Notes under the pieces: model-generated | What the model saw: only the letters and a program-made list of their open reading frames with translations | Database searches by the model: none | What the model was told of the DNA's origin: nothing | In this document: positions 1-11,253 of the stretch, piece after piece | Position numbering within the stretch: the first letter of the stretch is position 1 | Layout: each line of letters begins with the position of its first letter | DNA from: Guyanagaster necrorhizus | Lineage: Eukaryota > Basidiomycota > Agaricomycetes > Agaricales > Physalacriaceae | Reading direction: 5' to 3' | Length of the DNA: 64,000 nt | NCBI RefSeq assembly: GCF_019112545.1 | Contig: NW_025064950.1 | Span: 1-64,000, forward strand | Program-made: the position numbers and the translations under genes

Positions 1-1163
1 CTGGTCATGTCGCAAAGCAGTTGTTAAGTGAGAAATATACTGCACTTGCTGAGGGAAACCCAAACAGGGATATCATGAGTTTGCTGGGTGCGTTTTCCTT
101 CTGAACTTGTCAAAGCAGACCTAATCTGTACCGCGACAGTGAAAGCCAACGTCTCCGAAAATCCACATACACGACTTAACGATGAAGAGCTGTTTGCTCA
201 GATGAAGTATGTGTAGTATCTCAAACAGAGCCTCACTGTTGATCCCCGTGTTCAAGTTCTATCATGTTTGCGGGCCACGAAACGACTGCCAATACACTTT
301 CCTGGACGCTTCTCGAACTCTCGAGACATCCTGAAGTTCAAGACCGGCTAAGGGCTGAGATTAGGAAGAAAGAAACGGTAATCTTCGCTCACGGTGATAC
401 TGAGTTCTCTGCACGGGACTTGGATACTATGCCTTATCTGACCGCCGTGATAAAGGTTAGCTCACGGTCATGTTATGTGATCACGAACTGACCGTTCTAT
501 AGGAGGTGCTTCGAATCCACCCCATCGTTTACAATATTTCTAGAGTCGCAACTCAGGACAATGTGCTGCCTTTGAGCAAGCCCGTGGTCTTGACGACAGG
601 AAAAGTGGTTCAAGAGATAGCCATACCCAAGGGGACATCCATCATCGCATCGATTGCCGGCTATAATAGGTGGGAACCACTTCCGACATGTGTTGTAATA
701 TTCGCTGATTATACGAAAAAAAAAGGAACAAGGATGTGTGGGGAGAAGATGCACATGTTTTTGATCCCGCGCGCTGGTTCCGAGGAAATATGAGTAAGGA
801 CGTGCCAGTTGGCGTCTATGGGAACTTGTGAGATCTATTTCAATATAAAGCTATATACTACACTAACGTCGTTTCCTACCATAGGTTTAGCTTTGGTGGA
901 GGACTTAGGTCTTGTATTGGCTGGCGATTTGCGTATGAATATTGACTATGTCTCTCTTCTCAACGCTAACTATGAAGGTTCATAGTGTCCTCGAACTCCA
1001 TGCATTTATTATCGAAGTTGTCAATAACTTTGAGTTTTCGTTGACTAAGGAATCTGAGTGCATTCGGAGAGAAGCCTGTTTTATAATGGCGCCGACTGTG
1101 GAGGGGGAGGTGGATAAAGGTTCTCAACTGCCGTTAAGAGTAGCGGTAGCCTCTCGTGACTGA
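1..1163 (+). CDS. Cytochrome P450, 5'-truncated by window edge (7 exons)
   Basis: Heme-thiolate monooxygenase, probably microsomal. The N-terminal half lies outside the window. Seven exons join in perfect phase: 1-87, 140-206, 257-455, 503-669, 726-827, 885-932, 986-1163, all with GT-AG introns, giving 281 residues of a protein usually near 500. The I-helix oxygen-binding motif AGHETT is at 270-287. The K-helix ExxR (EVLR) is created by the splice at 455/503. The conserved tail of the meander region (NKDVWGEDAHVFDPARWF) lies after the 669/726 splice, and the heme loop FSFGGGLRSCIG has its cysteine codon at 913-915. No stop interrupts the exons, so the gene looks functional as far as it is visible. 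The family and motifs are certain; substrate and CYP family cannot be told from this fragment. Confidence 0.93.
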
Positions 1164-1319
1164 ATCTTGAAATGTATATATAATCTGCTGCTGAAAGGTT
1201 TGTGTGTGTGTTCGTGATCATGCTCTTGATTTTTTTTTTGCGAAGATGTAGAGACACTAGCTCCTGGCGGCCCGTTGCCGGTGGTCATTGTGGAGACAGG
1301 GTCAGTGGTAAACAAGAAC

Positions 1320-1500
1320 CACACCAGTTGAATAAGGAATTCGAACGGGTTCGGAGCGTGCGCCTGGTGAACCTAGAGTCGAAGACAAGTTGAGGGGGAA
1401 ACTTGAGAAAGGAGCACAGCCGCCGTTGAAAGTATCGATAGCCCTACGTCTTCAGTCATCCGCAGAACTCACTCGAGCGCAATGATACCCGCGCCTGTTG
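1320..1500 (+). pseudogene. Possible second P450 C-terminus remnant
   Basis: About 230 bases after the P450 stop, a stretch at about 1390-1447 reads K-L-E-K-G-A-Q-P-P-L-K-V-S-I-A. This resembles the C-terminus of the upstream gene (E-V-D-K-G-S-Q-L-P-L-R-V-A-V-A). The preceding bases resemble the RRxACxxxxPTVEG segment only after small gaps. This would be the eroded 3' end of a tandem P450 copy. The similarity is short and may be chance. Confidence 0.3.
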
Positions 1501-1622
1501 ACTTAGGAGTGACACAGTTCCCCGTTTTACATTACAAGCCAGCGCTGTGGACCCAGCTGTTCATGAGTCTGTCGTAGCCTGGTAAACCGGCTTTATGAGA
1601 AACTCGCAGAACTCCTTACTAA

Positions 1623-2170
1623 CATTCCCTGTGGCATTGAAAGTCCCGTAGAGTTTGAAAATTCGTTATCGTAGCTTCATTCCTGTTTCATTTTATATTT
1701 AAGTAGTAATATACTGTTGGAAATCCTTGGTGTTGCGCAGGGTAGACTCCAGGCTGGTAAGGCCAGAAGGTATGAACTCCTTATTCTGCAGCTCCTACAG
1801 AGCTCGTATTTATACTCTCCAGGCTTGTATCTAGAATTTACTACAACTTTCTCTTTCTCTCGGGCTTACTCATCAACTCTCGGCATGATGCCGGATTGCC
1901 CTTTCTAGAACTTTCCAGCAAAATCCCAACATATACCACAGTATTATGCGTACAAAATTTCTAAGAGATACGATAGAGGGAAACTTTACCATTCAATTGC
2001 CGGGACAGCTGCTCAGGCAAGTGAAAATGGTCCTTCTCCAGCTTCTCATGCACTTAAAATTTCCAGGAACGCTCACAGAGGTATATTAAATACAAAGGGA
2101 AAAGATGCAGGAATGAAGCTACAGCAGCGAATTTTCAAACTCTACGGGACTTCCAATGCCACAGGGAATG
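1623..2170. mobile_element. Inverted-repeat (MITE-like) element, interrupted by a solo LTR
   Basis: The arm starting at 1623 (cattccctgtggcattg...) is repeated in reverse complement ending at 2170. Over about 70 bases only a few positions differ, mainly in one 6-base patch, and weaker similarity continues inward to about 1714 and 2082. Removing the 217-bp solo LTR inside leaves an element of about 330 bp with long terminal inverted repeats and no coding capacity, as expected of a MITE or fold-back element. I could not define a target-site duplication. Confidence 0.6.
1715..1931 (+). repeat. Solo LTR, 217 bp, with 5-bp target-site duplication
   Basis: Begins TGTTGGAAATCC and ends AAATCCCAACA, the TG...CA ends of an LTR. 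It is flanked by the direct repeat tatac at 1710-1714 and 1932-1936. A second copy of the same length lies inverted at 17720-17936 and is nearly identical. No internal retroelement sequence is adjacent, so this is the product of LTR-LTR recombination. A 63-residue reading frame inside it is not a gene. Confidence 0.9.
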
Positions 2171-3512
2171 TGTAAAGTCCGTCGGACCAGATGTCCGAGT
2201 AGCACGTGATCGTAGCGGAGGTTTATTTAACTCTTAAATAATCCGCCTCTGGATGTTCGCTTCTAAGTAACTCGATTCTGGTATTATTTTCGCGTCCTCA
2301 ACCATTGTATTTACCTTTCCCTAGATCTATGGTTGAACTGGACTCGAATTATGTTTTTAGGACGAACGCGGATTGGACCAGTGATGGACTCGGCCCAGTA
2401 TTAAGCAGCCTCCTTACCACAGAGAGCCAGGTCTTCTCAGCGACTATGGGTTATTCGAAGAAGAGGTTCAATGGAATGACAGTAGGATGAAGTTGTATCC
2501 CTTGTGCAGCTTTGTCGGATTCTGCGGCCCGATACCAAAAATAATGTTTCTTCGAGCAGGACGATACCACATGCGTCCACTCACGACCCACGCACGACTC
2601 CCCCATTCTCATCTTGGGCACCAGATATCGGCCCGAGCCGAGCGATTCACCGAAAGCCGCCAGTTCGACCTTTGCCAAAGCTTGAAATTTCATGACGTGC
2701 ACGTCCACTGTTCGCTCCCGAAACTTTTTTCCTATTTAGCGCCTTCCGCCCCCCCTCCCTGGAGTCAAAAGTCGACACTTTATTTATTTATTTTTTTGCC
2801 GTCGATTCCGCATGGCGTACCTACCCCCTACCCACCACAAGGCTGAATTGATTCACACAGATTTGCCCATTGCCCATTCATCAACCCGGCCGGGATACAT
2901 ACATCCTTTACGATCTCCACGGGAAATCAGGTAGGTAGGCAGGCAGTGTCAAGGAAACCAACCATCGTTGAATGATGATGAGTTCCATCTGTCAGAACTC
3001 GGAGATCCTTTCCTTCCTACGCTGGAAGATAGGTAATTGGCCTGTCTCAGCTGGACACTCATTTTTGACATTCCCCCCCCCTTCGTTACCTTGGAGATGA
3101 CAAACCACCTCACCCCACCCGAAGTTTCTGCGTAATGAGAAAGATGCATCAATTTTGTCCGTACTATTGCAGAATTGAAAGTAATGAGAATGTCCTCTTT
3201 TGTGGGAGAAAATAAGTACATAACCGGGGAATGTATGGGTATGGATGCAAGACAGTGGCGATAGCTTGAAATGGTATCAGCAAAGCATGTATGTAAGTAA
3301 AAAAAGAGTTCGCGTCTATCAGTAAAGTAATAGAGTATCGCAATGAATGTAGGATATAAAAACAGCGGTGGATGGAGGATGCAATATTCAGTGAATGAGT
3401 TTGTTCTAATAAGTGTGCTCGCACAGTAACCGAGTGAGTCCAACATAAACGAGAGCGAAAAGTGAAAGCAATAATAAGCGAATGTTGATGGGACAAGTCC
3501 AAAGCTCGTCCA
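2171..3512. other. Intergenic; no gene supported
   Basis: Lies between the MITE-like element and the stop of the GT2 gene. It contains pyrimidine-rich runs around 2740-2790 and 3070-3080. It probably includes the 3' untranslated region of the minus-strand GT2 gene. A 165-codon minus frame at 2949-3446 has low-complexity composition and no recognisable domain. Confidence 0.5.
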
Positions 3513-6500
3513 TCAATATGAGAACACCATCAACCACGGGTTGAGGACGATCTAAAATAAAAATGGTCATAGTGAGTTTTTTTCCAATCATGATAAATTA
3601 TGTTATAAATTACTGACCGGGAAAAGGATATGGCAAGCTGTAGCCACACTTATCGGGAAGATAACGGCCCACGCTGAACCGTCGACTCTCCATCCTAGAG
3701 GTACTAGCGTCGTGCTGAGAATGATCATCCCAACAATGAGGAGGAAGCTGACGATAAGCGGGAACCAGAACCGCTTAGCGATCTTCGGAATCTCCTTGAA
3801 GAAGTTCGATCTCTGGACCTCTTTAATGGTGGCGCTCCACGTAATGTCATACGAGAATAGGTGCGCAAGGAGAGCTTGAGACACCGGGATGGAGAGCCCG
3901 CCAAAGAAGAAGAAACTGCACGTAAGATGGTGAACATTTGGGGGGGAAAGATAAAGGAGGCGATAAGGAACGTACAAGAACGGAACCCACATCACATTCT
4001 CAATGAATCCCATGACTAGCGGCTTATGGCCTAGCCGATACTCCAGAAGGGTGTAGCCTACATTTCCTGAACCGAAGAATACGACTGTTGTCGCTAGAAA
4101 GACCTCAAAGGAATGCATGTAGAAACCATCCACGTGGAACTGGAATCCAAGGAGAATATAGTTGATGATACCGATAGTGACGGAGGCAGCGATACCATAG
4201 TAAGAAAACATGTCTGCGCAGCATGGATTAATGAAATCAATCACACTAAAAGAAGCAAGGCAGGACGTACATGCCATAACGGAGATCTTGTAATGGATAG
4301 GAGCTTTACACCACATAAATCGGTTGATCTGATGTGCGATCGGACCCTTCCTGAACCATTTGACCAACGGGTTGAAGAGCAGCCTGAAATGAAAACTTTA
4401 ATCACGAGTATTCCCAATGATCATGCAGCGTCAACTCACTCGTTACAACCATAAGCGTATTTCTGTAAGAAAATATCAGAACCAGAACGGGAAATAGATG
4501 GATATTAACGAACCTGCCAACGATTCAATTCGTCGTCCACTGTCAGTGACACACCCTCCTTGAAACCTCCATTTGAATACGTCGCCCACCGGATATCGTA
4601 GCCCCTCATCAAAAGCCTCAATGCCATATCAAAGTCTTCCGACACGTTCGATTCACTCCATATCCTCTCCTCTCCTGTCGCCTTCGCCACCTTATCGTCC
4701 GGATCAACAAATGCCGCATCCTGTAGCGCCTTCCACCTGAGGAAGGCATTATGCCCTACGAAAGGCGCCACTTCTCCGTTAGCGCAGGCCATGGATATAC
4801 ACCTATTAATCCGCCGTGTAAAGTACGCGATACCGTTCTCGAAATAGTGGTTAGCGACCTGCATGACGTCACTTTCGTGCTGGATAATAGCGACGTTGGG
4901 GCAGGCAGCCATTTCCCGCGCGGCATCCCGTAAACAGTCCTGCATGTTATTAATCCAATAAGCTTGAGTGAAAGGTTGATAAGGAAAGCTTACCTCGGGC
5001 ACAACTGTGTCACTGTCAACTAGTAAAATGATTTCACCGATACGCATTCCCTTTCCGAATGCTGCCCAGGGTCGGAATCGAGACCCGCTCTCTTCGTACA
5101 CCTGTTCCATCGCCATTTGGAGCGCCATCTCCTCTGTATCTTCATCGTCCTCCAAATCCAACATCCGTGCCATATCATCGCCCTCTTTGCCCATATACTG
5201 CATTCCATACGTGCCTCCGTGAGTGCCAAGATGGCCATTGCTACCGAATTCCGACATTGCCTGACTGGTAGCCGCCGACGCTCGACGATAATGCGCCTGT
5301 GGCGGTCGGTTCACCATCAAGTGATCCAGATGGTTCTCGACCTTGAGAGATAGGCTCAAGCCGTAGTTCATGTTACTGGCCTTCTTGAAACGACCAGCAC
5401 GCAAAAAGGGTGCTTCCTTGTGATCCTTGAGACCTTTCTCGACGTCGCCGGTTTCTTCGGTGTAACCATGTCGAGGACGGGCAACCCAAGCGATACCGTG
5501 TGTGGCGTAATACGCTATCCGCTCGTCCCGGTCGGCCATGGAAATGAGCCGAAGGCCATCGTCGTTAACGAAGATGCTAGATGTTCCACCTTGGCGCGCA
5601 TATGTCCGCATGGCTCGTTTTATGGAGTTAAACGAGGGATCAAGTACGGAGTCGAGGTTTTCCTTGTACACGGGCATTTGGATAGTGATATGGGGCAAGT
5701 GGTTATCGACGTCATCGTTGGAGAGAGGGGGAATAGCGGAGTAATATTTGCTATTCGCGTGGTATTGGGCTATAGGCCCGATCCTTCAGGGCGTTCAACC
5801 AATGTCAGAGCACAGAAAATACAAGACTTACGCCATTGAGACATTTTGGACAATCTGGAGGGTGAAGAACAACGAGACACAGAAGAGAAGCGGGAGAATG
5901 ACCAACAAGGCAAACCGCATATAGGTGGAATCGAGAATCGATTCCGTCAAGAGGGTCTTGATACCATTCCCAACGAAGATTAGGGCCAATGCTGCAGCGA
6001 GACCATTGTAAAACGGAGCATAAAGCTTCGTTTCTCGAATCTCTGCTTTTGGCACAGACATACCGACCTTTTTCCCATACCAATTCCGCTTGACCTTGCT
6101 CTTGAGAATGGGAGAAGGTTCGACGAGACTATGATTAGAAAGAGATGGGGTAGTACTACCATGACCGGTGACTGAAATCGATCCCTCTCGAGGAAGAATT
6201 GAACCGGCGGATATAGAAGATGGGGCTCCAGGACGAGACCGCCACAAGAGCTTTATGAGTCGGTCTTCAAAGTCCTGGCAAGTGGGTATGATAGTGTCGA
6301 GGGAAGAGGTGAAAACAACAAGCACACGCTCGTCCCGAATGAAGGCGGCGCACTGTTCCTTGTCGGCCTGGGGAAGCTGGAGCATCGTGTCGATGATCTG
6401 GATGCGTGTATTACTGTCGACATAGATGCTCGTCGCGTCGGGAGGTACATCTGCGAGTGCAGCGTGAACGGCGGCGCTGCGAACCTTTACTGCAACGACG

Positions 6501-6700
6501 GGGTTGAGTTTCTGGACAGCGGCCTCGAAAGGCTCCAGGTAGATGTTTTCATAAGGAAAAACGCGGAACTCTGGCGGCGAGTCGTTCACGCGTAGGGCGA
6601 CACCTGAGGTAAGGCTCTCTTCCTGGGGACGAAACCATGCGTCGCCCTGCGTTTGCTTGAAGATGTGGTGAAGGAGAGCGTCCCACCTGTCGTAGTCCAT
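3513..6700 (-). CDS. GT2-family multipass membrane glycosyltransferase, 931 aa, 8 exons
   Basis: Processive-type family 2 glycosyltransferase, with a fold shared with chitin, cellulose and hyaluronan synthases, probably acting at the plasma membrane on cell-wall or capsule-like polysaccharide. Exons (minus): 6700-5832, 5783-4994, 4939-4514, 4462-4440, 4383-4271, 4213-3976, 3915-3618, 3551-3513. All splice in phase and give 931 residues. The start is the ATG at 6700; a TTG two codons upstream is not needed. A cytosolic region of about 230 residues precedes two membrane helices (about 235-285). The GT2 domain follows: PHITIQMPVYKE (320-331), NDDG (363-366), DSDT (546-549), SED (653-655). The product-binding site, normally QxxRW, reads ELNRW (690-694). 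Several hydrophobic segments form the C-terminal channel region, ending LNPWLMVFSY. One exon is only 23 nt. Donor sugar is unknown. The family is clear; the specific role is not. Confidence 0.9.
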
Positions 6701-8341
6701 GGCCAAGAAAGACGGTGGGAGAGAATCCTACGACCGAAAGCATCGTGGTGATAAGAAAAATGCAGTTCCGATCAGGTGGCTGGGGTCCTTGGCAACGTCA
6801 TAGATGACCAAATCCCCTAGATTTCCAAAAACAAAAAATTGAGCGGGAATACCCACACTCCGTTTCACAACAGCAGGGTCAAAGCTGACGTCCCAAGGCT
6901 TATCCTCGAACAGGGTATCGGTATTGAAAATAAGATTGGTGATAGGCCCTCGGACAGCCTGGGAGAATCGCGACTGTCAGCGGAGTAAGGACGCAACTTC
7001 GTCTTCGAACTTCGAACAAGCTTCTGATGACAGCAACAGAGGCTACTCAGCAGACGGTGAACCGCTGGGGTTACCGACTGGTCGGCTTGATAGCCTCGGC
7101 CCTGCAAAGAGCAAGTAAATTCGTCGCAATTTCGCCGCCCTTTTTTTCCGGCGTTTTTTGATCGTGATTTACTGAACTGCGATCTGAACCTGTAACCGGC
7201 CTCACGGTCAACATCAGTTTTGCAGTGCATGATGGATGCTGAATACGTACTCCTCTGGGAAGTTTGCAAACTAACCATGACAGGCAGCTGCCGCCATGGC
7301 CATGGTGCCGTTCGTCACTCTTCCAAGCTTCATGAAAAAAGGCGTTCTATTGTTCGCGAGGAGTTCTTATCGCCTGCGAAGATCGTAGAAAGGATCACAT
7401 CGGAACCGGAAGTTGACTAAGAATCCTGAGGACCAGCCGTCGGCCATGGATAGACTTTTACAGCATCAGCCTCGACAATAGCGAAAAGGGAAAAGAAACG
7501 GTCGCCTCAACGCCGCGTTATGACAGATAAGCGTCCGGCGATACGTGTATCGCAAAGTCGTGAGAGAATTTTGACCTGGATGGGGGAACAGAACCGACTC
7601 GAATGTCAAGTACGGAATGCGTATCCATGCTGCATTGCTGTTTGACCGAGGGCTGTGCTCTGACAGGTTTTCAAGCCTCACTGACAGTGTAATCATACGG
7701 GCATTAACAGGAAAGTTAACTTCTGCGCAGATATATTAGTGATGGTGGTTAGACGCTCAAGAAGGAAAGCAGCAGCGCTGCACCACCTTTTCCATTCCCA
7801 TCACGGCGACGTACGGATTTTCGAAATCAGATGCTATGAAATGATAATGAAAGGTTGGCAAAGGCGCAGCATGCCGTTGCCTTCGTGGCGACAGGAACCC
7901 GACGTGTCCGAAACTCAGTATATGCGGCATCCAGAAAGTGGAATGATGTGGCGGGAAGGAAAGCGCAAATTGGAACTGCGCACGGCATTGGCACGCGACG
8001 CGGACGGCACATGATATTCACGTGAAACTTTTTTCACACGTTGGGATGTGTTATGTACCCTTGTGGGTCCCCCGCCAATCTGTCTGGCTTGTTAACTGGT
8101 CTTCGTGTTCCTGATCGAGTCTTAACTCCTCCGAGCAAAATAATCCTGAATATGGCAAGTTTTAAGCATGTATTTGAGACCCTCAGCAAGCTCGGATGGT
8201 TCCGAAAGGTCCCAGTCGAATGGCATCATGTCAATTTGATGTAGACTTACATAGAAACATAAAAAACATATCCAGTACATGCGGCAGAGCTATCAAAATA
8301 ACAAACATAAACCCCCATTTTTGACCACTGGCTCGAGCCAT
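6701..8341. other. Intergenic / GT2 promoter region; no gene supported
   Basis: The first few hundred bases must hold the minus-strand promoter and 5' leader of the GT2 gene. Frames such as 6865-7278 (minus) and 7739-8014 (plus) lack domain signatures, and I could find no consistent intron chain for them. Confidence 0.5.
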
Positions 8342-9052
8342 TTACGGCGCGCACATCTTTACCAGCCAGGTATCAGGACAAGAGTTCTTATCGCCCGGCA
8401 GCAGCCTCAATTTCTCAAATGCCTCGTCCCGGTCAAGGCCCTTCAGACAGGTATTCTCTCCCAACCAGTCTATCCTCTTCATCTTCTTGCTAGATCCCTG
8501 CCCCTCGGCTTCGATCCTCTTCTTCGCAGCCTTCTCGACAGTCGCGCGGAGCTTCTTGTCACAGACGATAATCCCCCACTCCGAATCCATGATCTCCTCC
8601 TGCATCGCCGCATACAGCGCATCCCATATAAACTCAACAGTAATCGGCAGCGTCGACTTGATATCAACCGTCCACGGGAAATCCTGCGATACGAGGCGCA
8701 TAATCATCACGGGCGCTATCGTAGCCGAGACCTGCGCATTTGTATAATAGGCATTCGCCAAGATCGTCGACCGCGCTTTCTTCCTCAGATCATACCGAAG
8801 GAGCGTGGTATCCACAGCAAGAATGGGGTGCAGAGATGCATGCTTGCTCCGGCCTTTCCACGGCGCTGGGGAGAAGGGGTGGCGGTAAGTGTGAATTCGA
8901 AGAAGCGAAGCAAGCCACGCACTAGGTCCCAAATCCTGGGCGTACGCACTGGCCCCGGCCCATGGTGTTTGCTGGAACGGCGCCGCCACGCCACCGTAGA
9001 CGTTGTTCCCAGCGGGGTAGTTGTTGAATCCTGGCCAGGCCCAGTTGTTCAT
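8342..9052 (-). CDS. DUF6699-domain protein, 236 aa, single exon
   Basis: An intronless frame from ATG at 9052 to TAA at 8344-8342. The N-terminus (residues 1-45) is rich in Asn, Pro, Gly, Ala and Trp. From about residue 70 it has the pattern I know from DUF6699 proteins of basidiomycetes: HPILAVDTTLLRYDLR, then TIAPVMIMRLVSQDFPWTVDI, then an ITVEFIWDALYAAMQEEI helix. A charged Lys-rich linker and the ending RIDWLGENTCLKGLDRDEAF follow. The function of the family is unknown; many copies occur in agaricomycete genomes. There is no signal peptide or membrane helix. The plus-strand 287-codon frame over the same interval is its shadow. Confidence 0.8.
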   Translation of the reverse strand: MNNWAWPGFNNYPAGNNVYGGVAAPFQQTPWAGASAYAQDLGPSAWLASLLRIHTYRHPFSPAPWKGRSKHASLHPILAVDTTLLRYDLRKKARSTILANAYYTNAQVSATIAPVMIMRLVSQDFPWTVDIKSTLPITVEFIWDALYAAMQEEIMDSEWGIIVCDKKLRATVEKAAKKRIEAEGQGSSKKMKRIDWLGENTCLKGLDRDEAFEKLRLLPGDKNSCPDTWLVKMCAP

Positions 9053-10039
9053 GACCGTTGGTTGGTACGAATGCCCTTGTCAAGAGAGAGACGAGTCTTT
9101 GATAAATGCTTGTTCAAGTTGGCGAGCAGAGGCAATGCGTGATCAGGGCCCTTATCGATGCATTGTGTGACAATGCTGTGATTCAAATTCCGCGGGCGCT
9201 TCCAGTGTGACCCTGCGTATCGCTTGAGAAGTATTCTCTTTTCATAGCAGCCGTGAAGCGCGTGCCATAGTAGATTGTGCGCATAGGCTCCACCGGTACA
9301 AGTAGGGTCAGCTTTTCGAGCGCTGCGTAGGCATTGCAATTGATATATGCGGCGCCCATGATACTGGGAGAATGAGTCACTTTGACTCACTCAAAGATCA
9401 ATGATACATAACGCGAAAAAATTTTCCAAACGTTTACGAAAACACAGCTCGGAGTATTTATGTTCGGGACCTCTAATAAATGCCAATTACAAGTTCGCAT
9501 AAGTAACTCTCTGGAAAAGTGTAGATCCTACTTTTCCGGGTGCCTAGGTTGGCGCTATGGCAACACCAGAACTCTTATTTGACCAAGCTGGAGCTTTGGC
9601 GTCGCCACACGTTCGGCAGTAGTGGACCCCAAGAGCACTCTGACTCTTGCGGACCCGAGTCAGATTATGTTGAGATGTTGGTTCCAAAAGATTGCTCGAA
9701 GATGGAAGTGTATGATGCTGAGAGAGTAAAGTAACACCGGATAAGCCAGTCGGTGCCTCTCCCATCCAGCTACATTATATTCTCAGGCGGAAAGAAAGAG
9801 GTTTTGTTCTAGTGCACTGCCATCAGGATCGTTGCGGGAGAACCACCGGTATGATTGTGTCGGGAATGAGGTTCGTAAGGCGGCGTCCCAGGACCGTTTC
9901 CGATGATGAGACAAGCTCATAGAAGAGAGAATTCCGCTGACAAGGATGATATATATGACCCACATTCACAGTCGAAGACGGCCATACGTCCCTTAGGTCT
10001 CCTGTACCTGGTTGACGGTCACACTGAATAGTTTGTCCA
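9053..10039. other. Intergenic; no gene supported
   Basis: Minus frames at 9049-9390 and 9183-9380 overlap each other and show no family signature. The second (reading SIMGAAYINCNAYAALEK near its start) could be a small gene or a relic, but nothing supports it beyond being open. Confidence 0.4.
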
Positions 10040-10540
10040 AGTCAGCCTAACCGAATGAGAACAAGAAAAACGCTCACGACAACCTCGCGGGCCGATATTC
10101 CGAAATGCGAATGAAGAAAGCTCCACTTTGCACTCTTCAAGATGAGAAGCAACCACATGTGCCCCCCGAGGATGGATCTCATGATATATTGGTTAGGCGC
10201 GCTGATGACCAGTTGACTCAACAATGGCATGTCCAGCCTGTTCAAGGAGTGAAGAGAGATTTCCAAAGTGATTGACCGGCATGGAGAGCTTCAAAGAACG
10301 AAGTCAATGGAGCAGTATCGCTCGAAGAGACTGGGTGGGGGATAAGGGTGATATCTCCAAGATGTCTTCAAACACCGTGTAAGAATGAAAGCGCTCCTCA
10401 AGACGATTGGTAATCGTAATCTTCGAATACGTGAAGGTGCGCCAAGGAACGGAGAGCTGTCCAATGCGCGCGTAGACACCCTAAAGCTCCAAATACCGTA
10501 GGGTTCTGGCGTCGCGAAACTTATTCTCAAGGGGACCCAA
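10040..10540 (-). pseudogene. F-box/LRR-like gene relic
   Basis: On the minus strand, 10534-10306 reads a segment of the type ARTLRYLEL-(stop)-GVYARIGQLSVPWRTFTYSKITI. This resembles the leucine-rich part of agaricomycete F-box proteins, where a 'LPWSQLTHL'-like motif is usual. After a frame change, 10266-10150 continues with LHSLNRLDMPLLSQLVISAPN, again of the repeat type. A stop codon and at least one shift break it, and no F-box itself is visible. The assignment rests on pattern resemblance only. Confidence 0.3.
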
Positions 10541-11253
10541 GGGATGGCGCACAAGCAAATCATTGGAGAGGATCGATAGTCTACAGTGAAGGGAGCGCAC
10601 GAGGGATAGAGTTATGAGAAACACTGAGATACATCATTTGAATCCTGGAAGGGAAAGGGGATTACATGCACAGTGAAAAGGTGTGATAGCTTTACGTTTA
10701 GGAGTGAATGGAAGTGGGCATACGCTATCATTCGGACACGACACGGTTCCCAGGCCGATCCCATAGGCTTCGTACAAGTATCACTATTCCCCATGGTTAA
10801 TTAAAGGCAAATTGACCTTTAATACTACTTTCTACCGCATCGTGAACGGGCTGGCACATTCCACTTGCGAGAGCTTGCGTCTTGAGAATATCGAATTCAT
10901 CCCAATCCAGCAGCTCTCATCAATATCATAATACTGGTTTAAGACAAAGTGCGATTGATTCATCATGTATCATCCCCTGACTATCACAAGACCATCCATC
11001 GGTCGCTGACGCCTGCAACGTCAGAGGTTAACTAAAAGCAGAGGATTCATATGACAACTAACACAAAGTGGCTGTACATCACTCCACTTTAGAATCTACT
11101 CGACATAAACATGGTACACTACGTCCGATCGGTTAGGTTACCCATCAGATGGGTCGTTGAAATACAAAGTATGATAACTTGTGAGATTCGTCCGTAGGAG
11201 AAATATAAAACAATGAGAAAAAGGAAAATGATAATGAGTGTGAGTGAGAGGGC
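10541..11253. other. Intergenic; no gene supported
   Basis: I see no coding segment, repeat or RNA gene. The right end should contain the 3' untranslated region of the minus-strand gene at 11254-12147. Confidence 0.5.

Noticed and set aside
1717..1908. 63-codon frame repeated at 17743-17937
   Set aside because: The repetition comes from the two solo LTRs, not from a protein-coding gene.
2949..3446. 165-codon minus-strand frame
   Set aside because: Sits downstream of the GT2 stop, is built of low-complexity hydrophobic and Ser-rich residues, and matches no family; likely 3' untranslated sequence.
5420..5839. 139-codon plus-strand frame
   Set aside because: Antisense to GT2 exons 1-2 and their intron; a shadow.
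6865..7278. Minus-strand 137-codon frame upstream of the GT2 gene
   Set aside because: Ser/Arg-rich translation without motifs, in the expected promoter region; no splice chain links it to the GT2 coding sequence.
8279..9142. 287-codon plus-strand frame
   Set aside because: Lies exactly antisense to the DUF6699 gene, is Arg/Pro-rich without domain sense, and is explained as a shadow of that codon usage.
9049..9390. Overlapping minus frames of 113 and 65 codons
   Set aside because: They overlap each other in different frames, and neither has a recognisable domain, signal peptide or intron structure.
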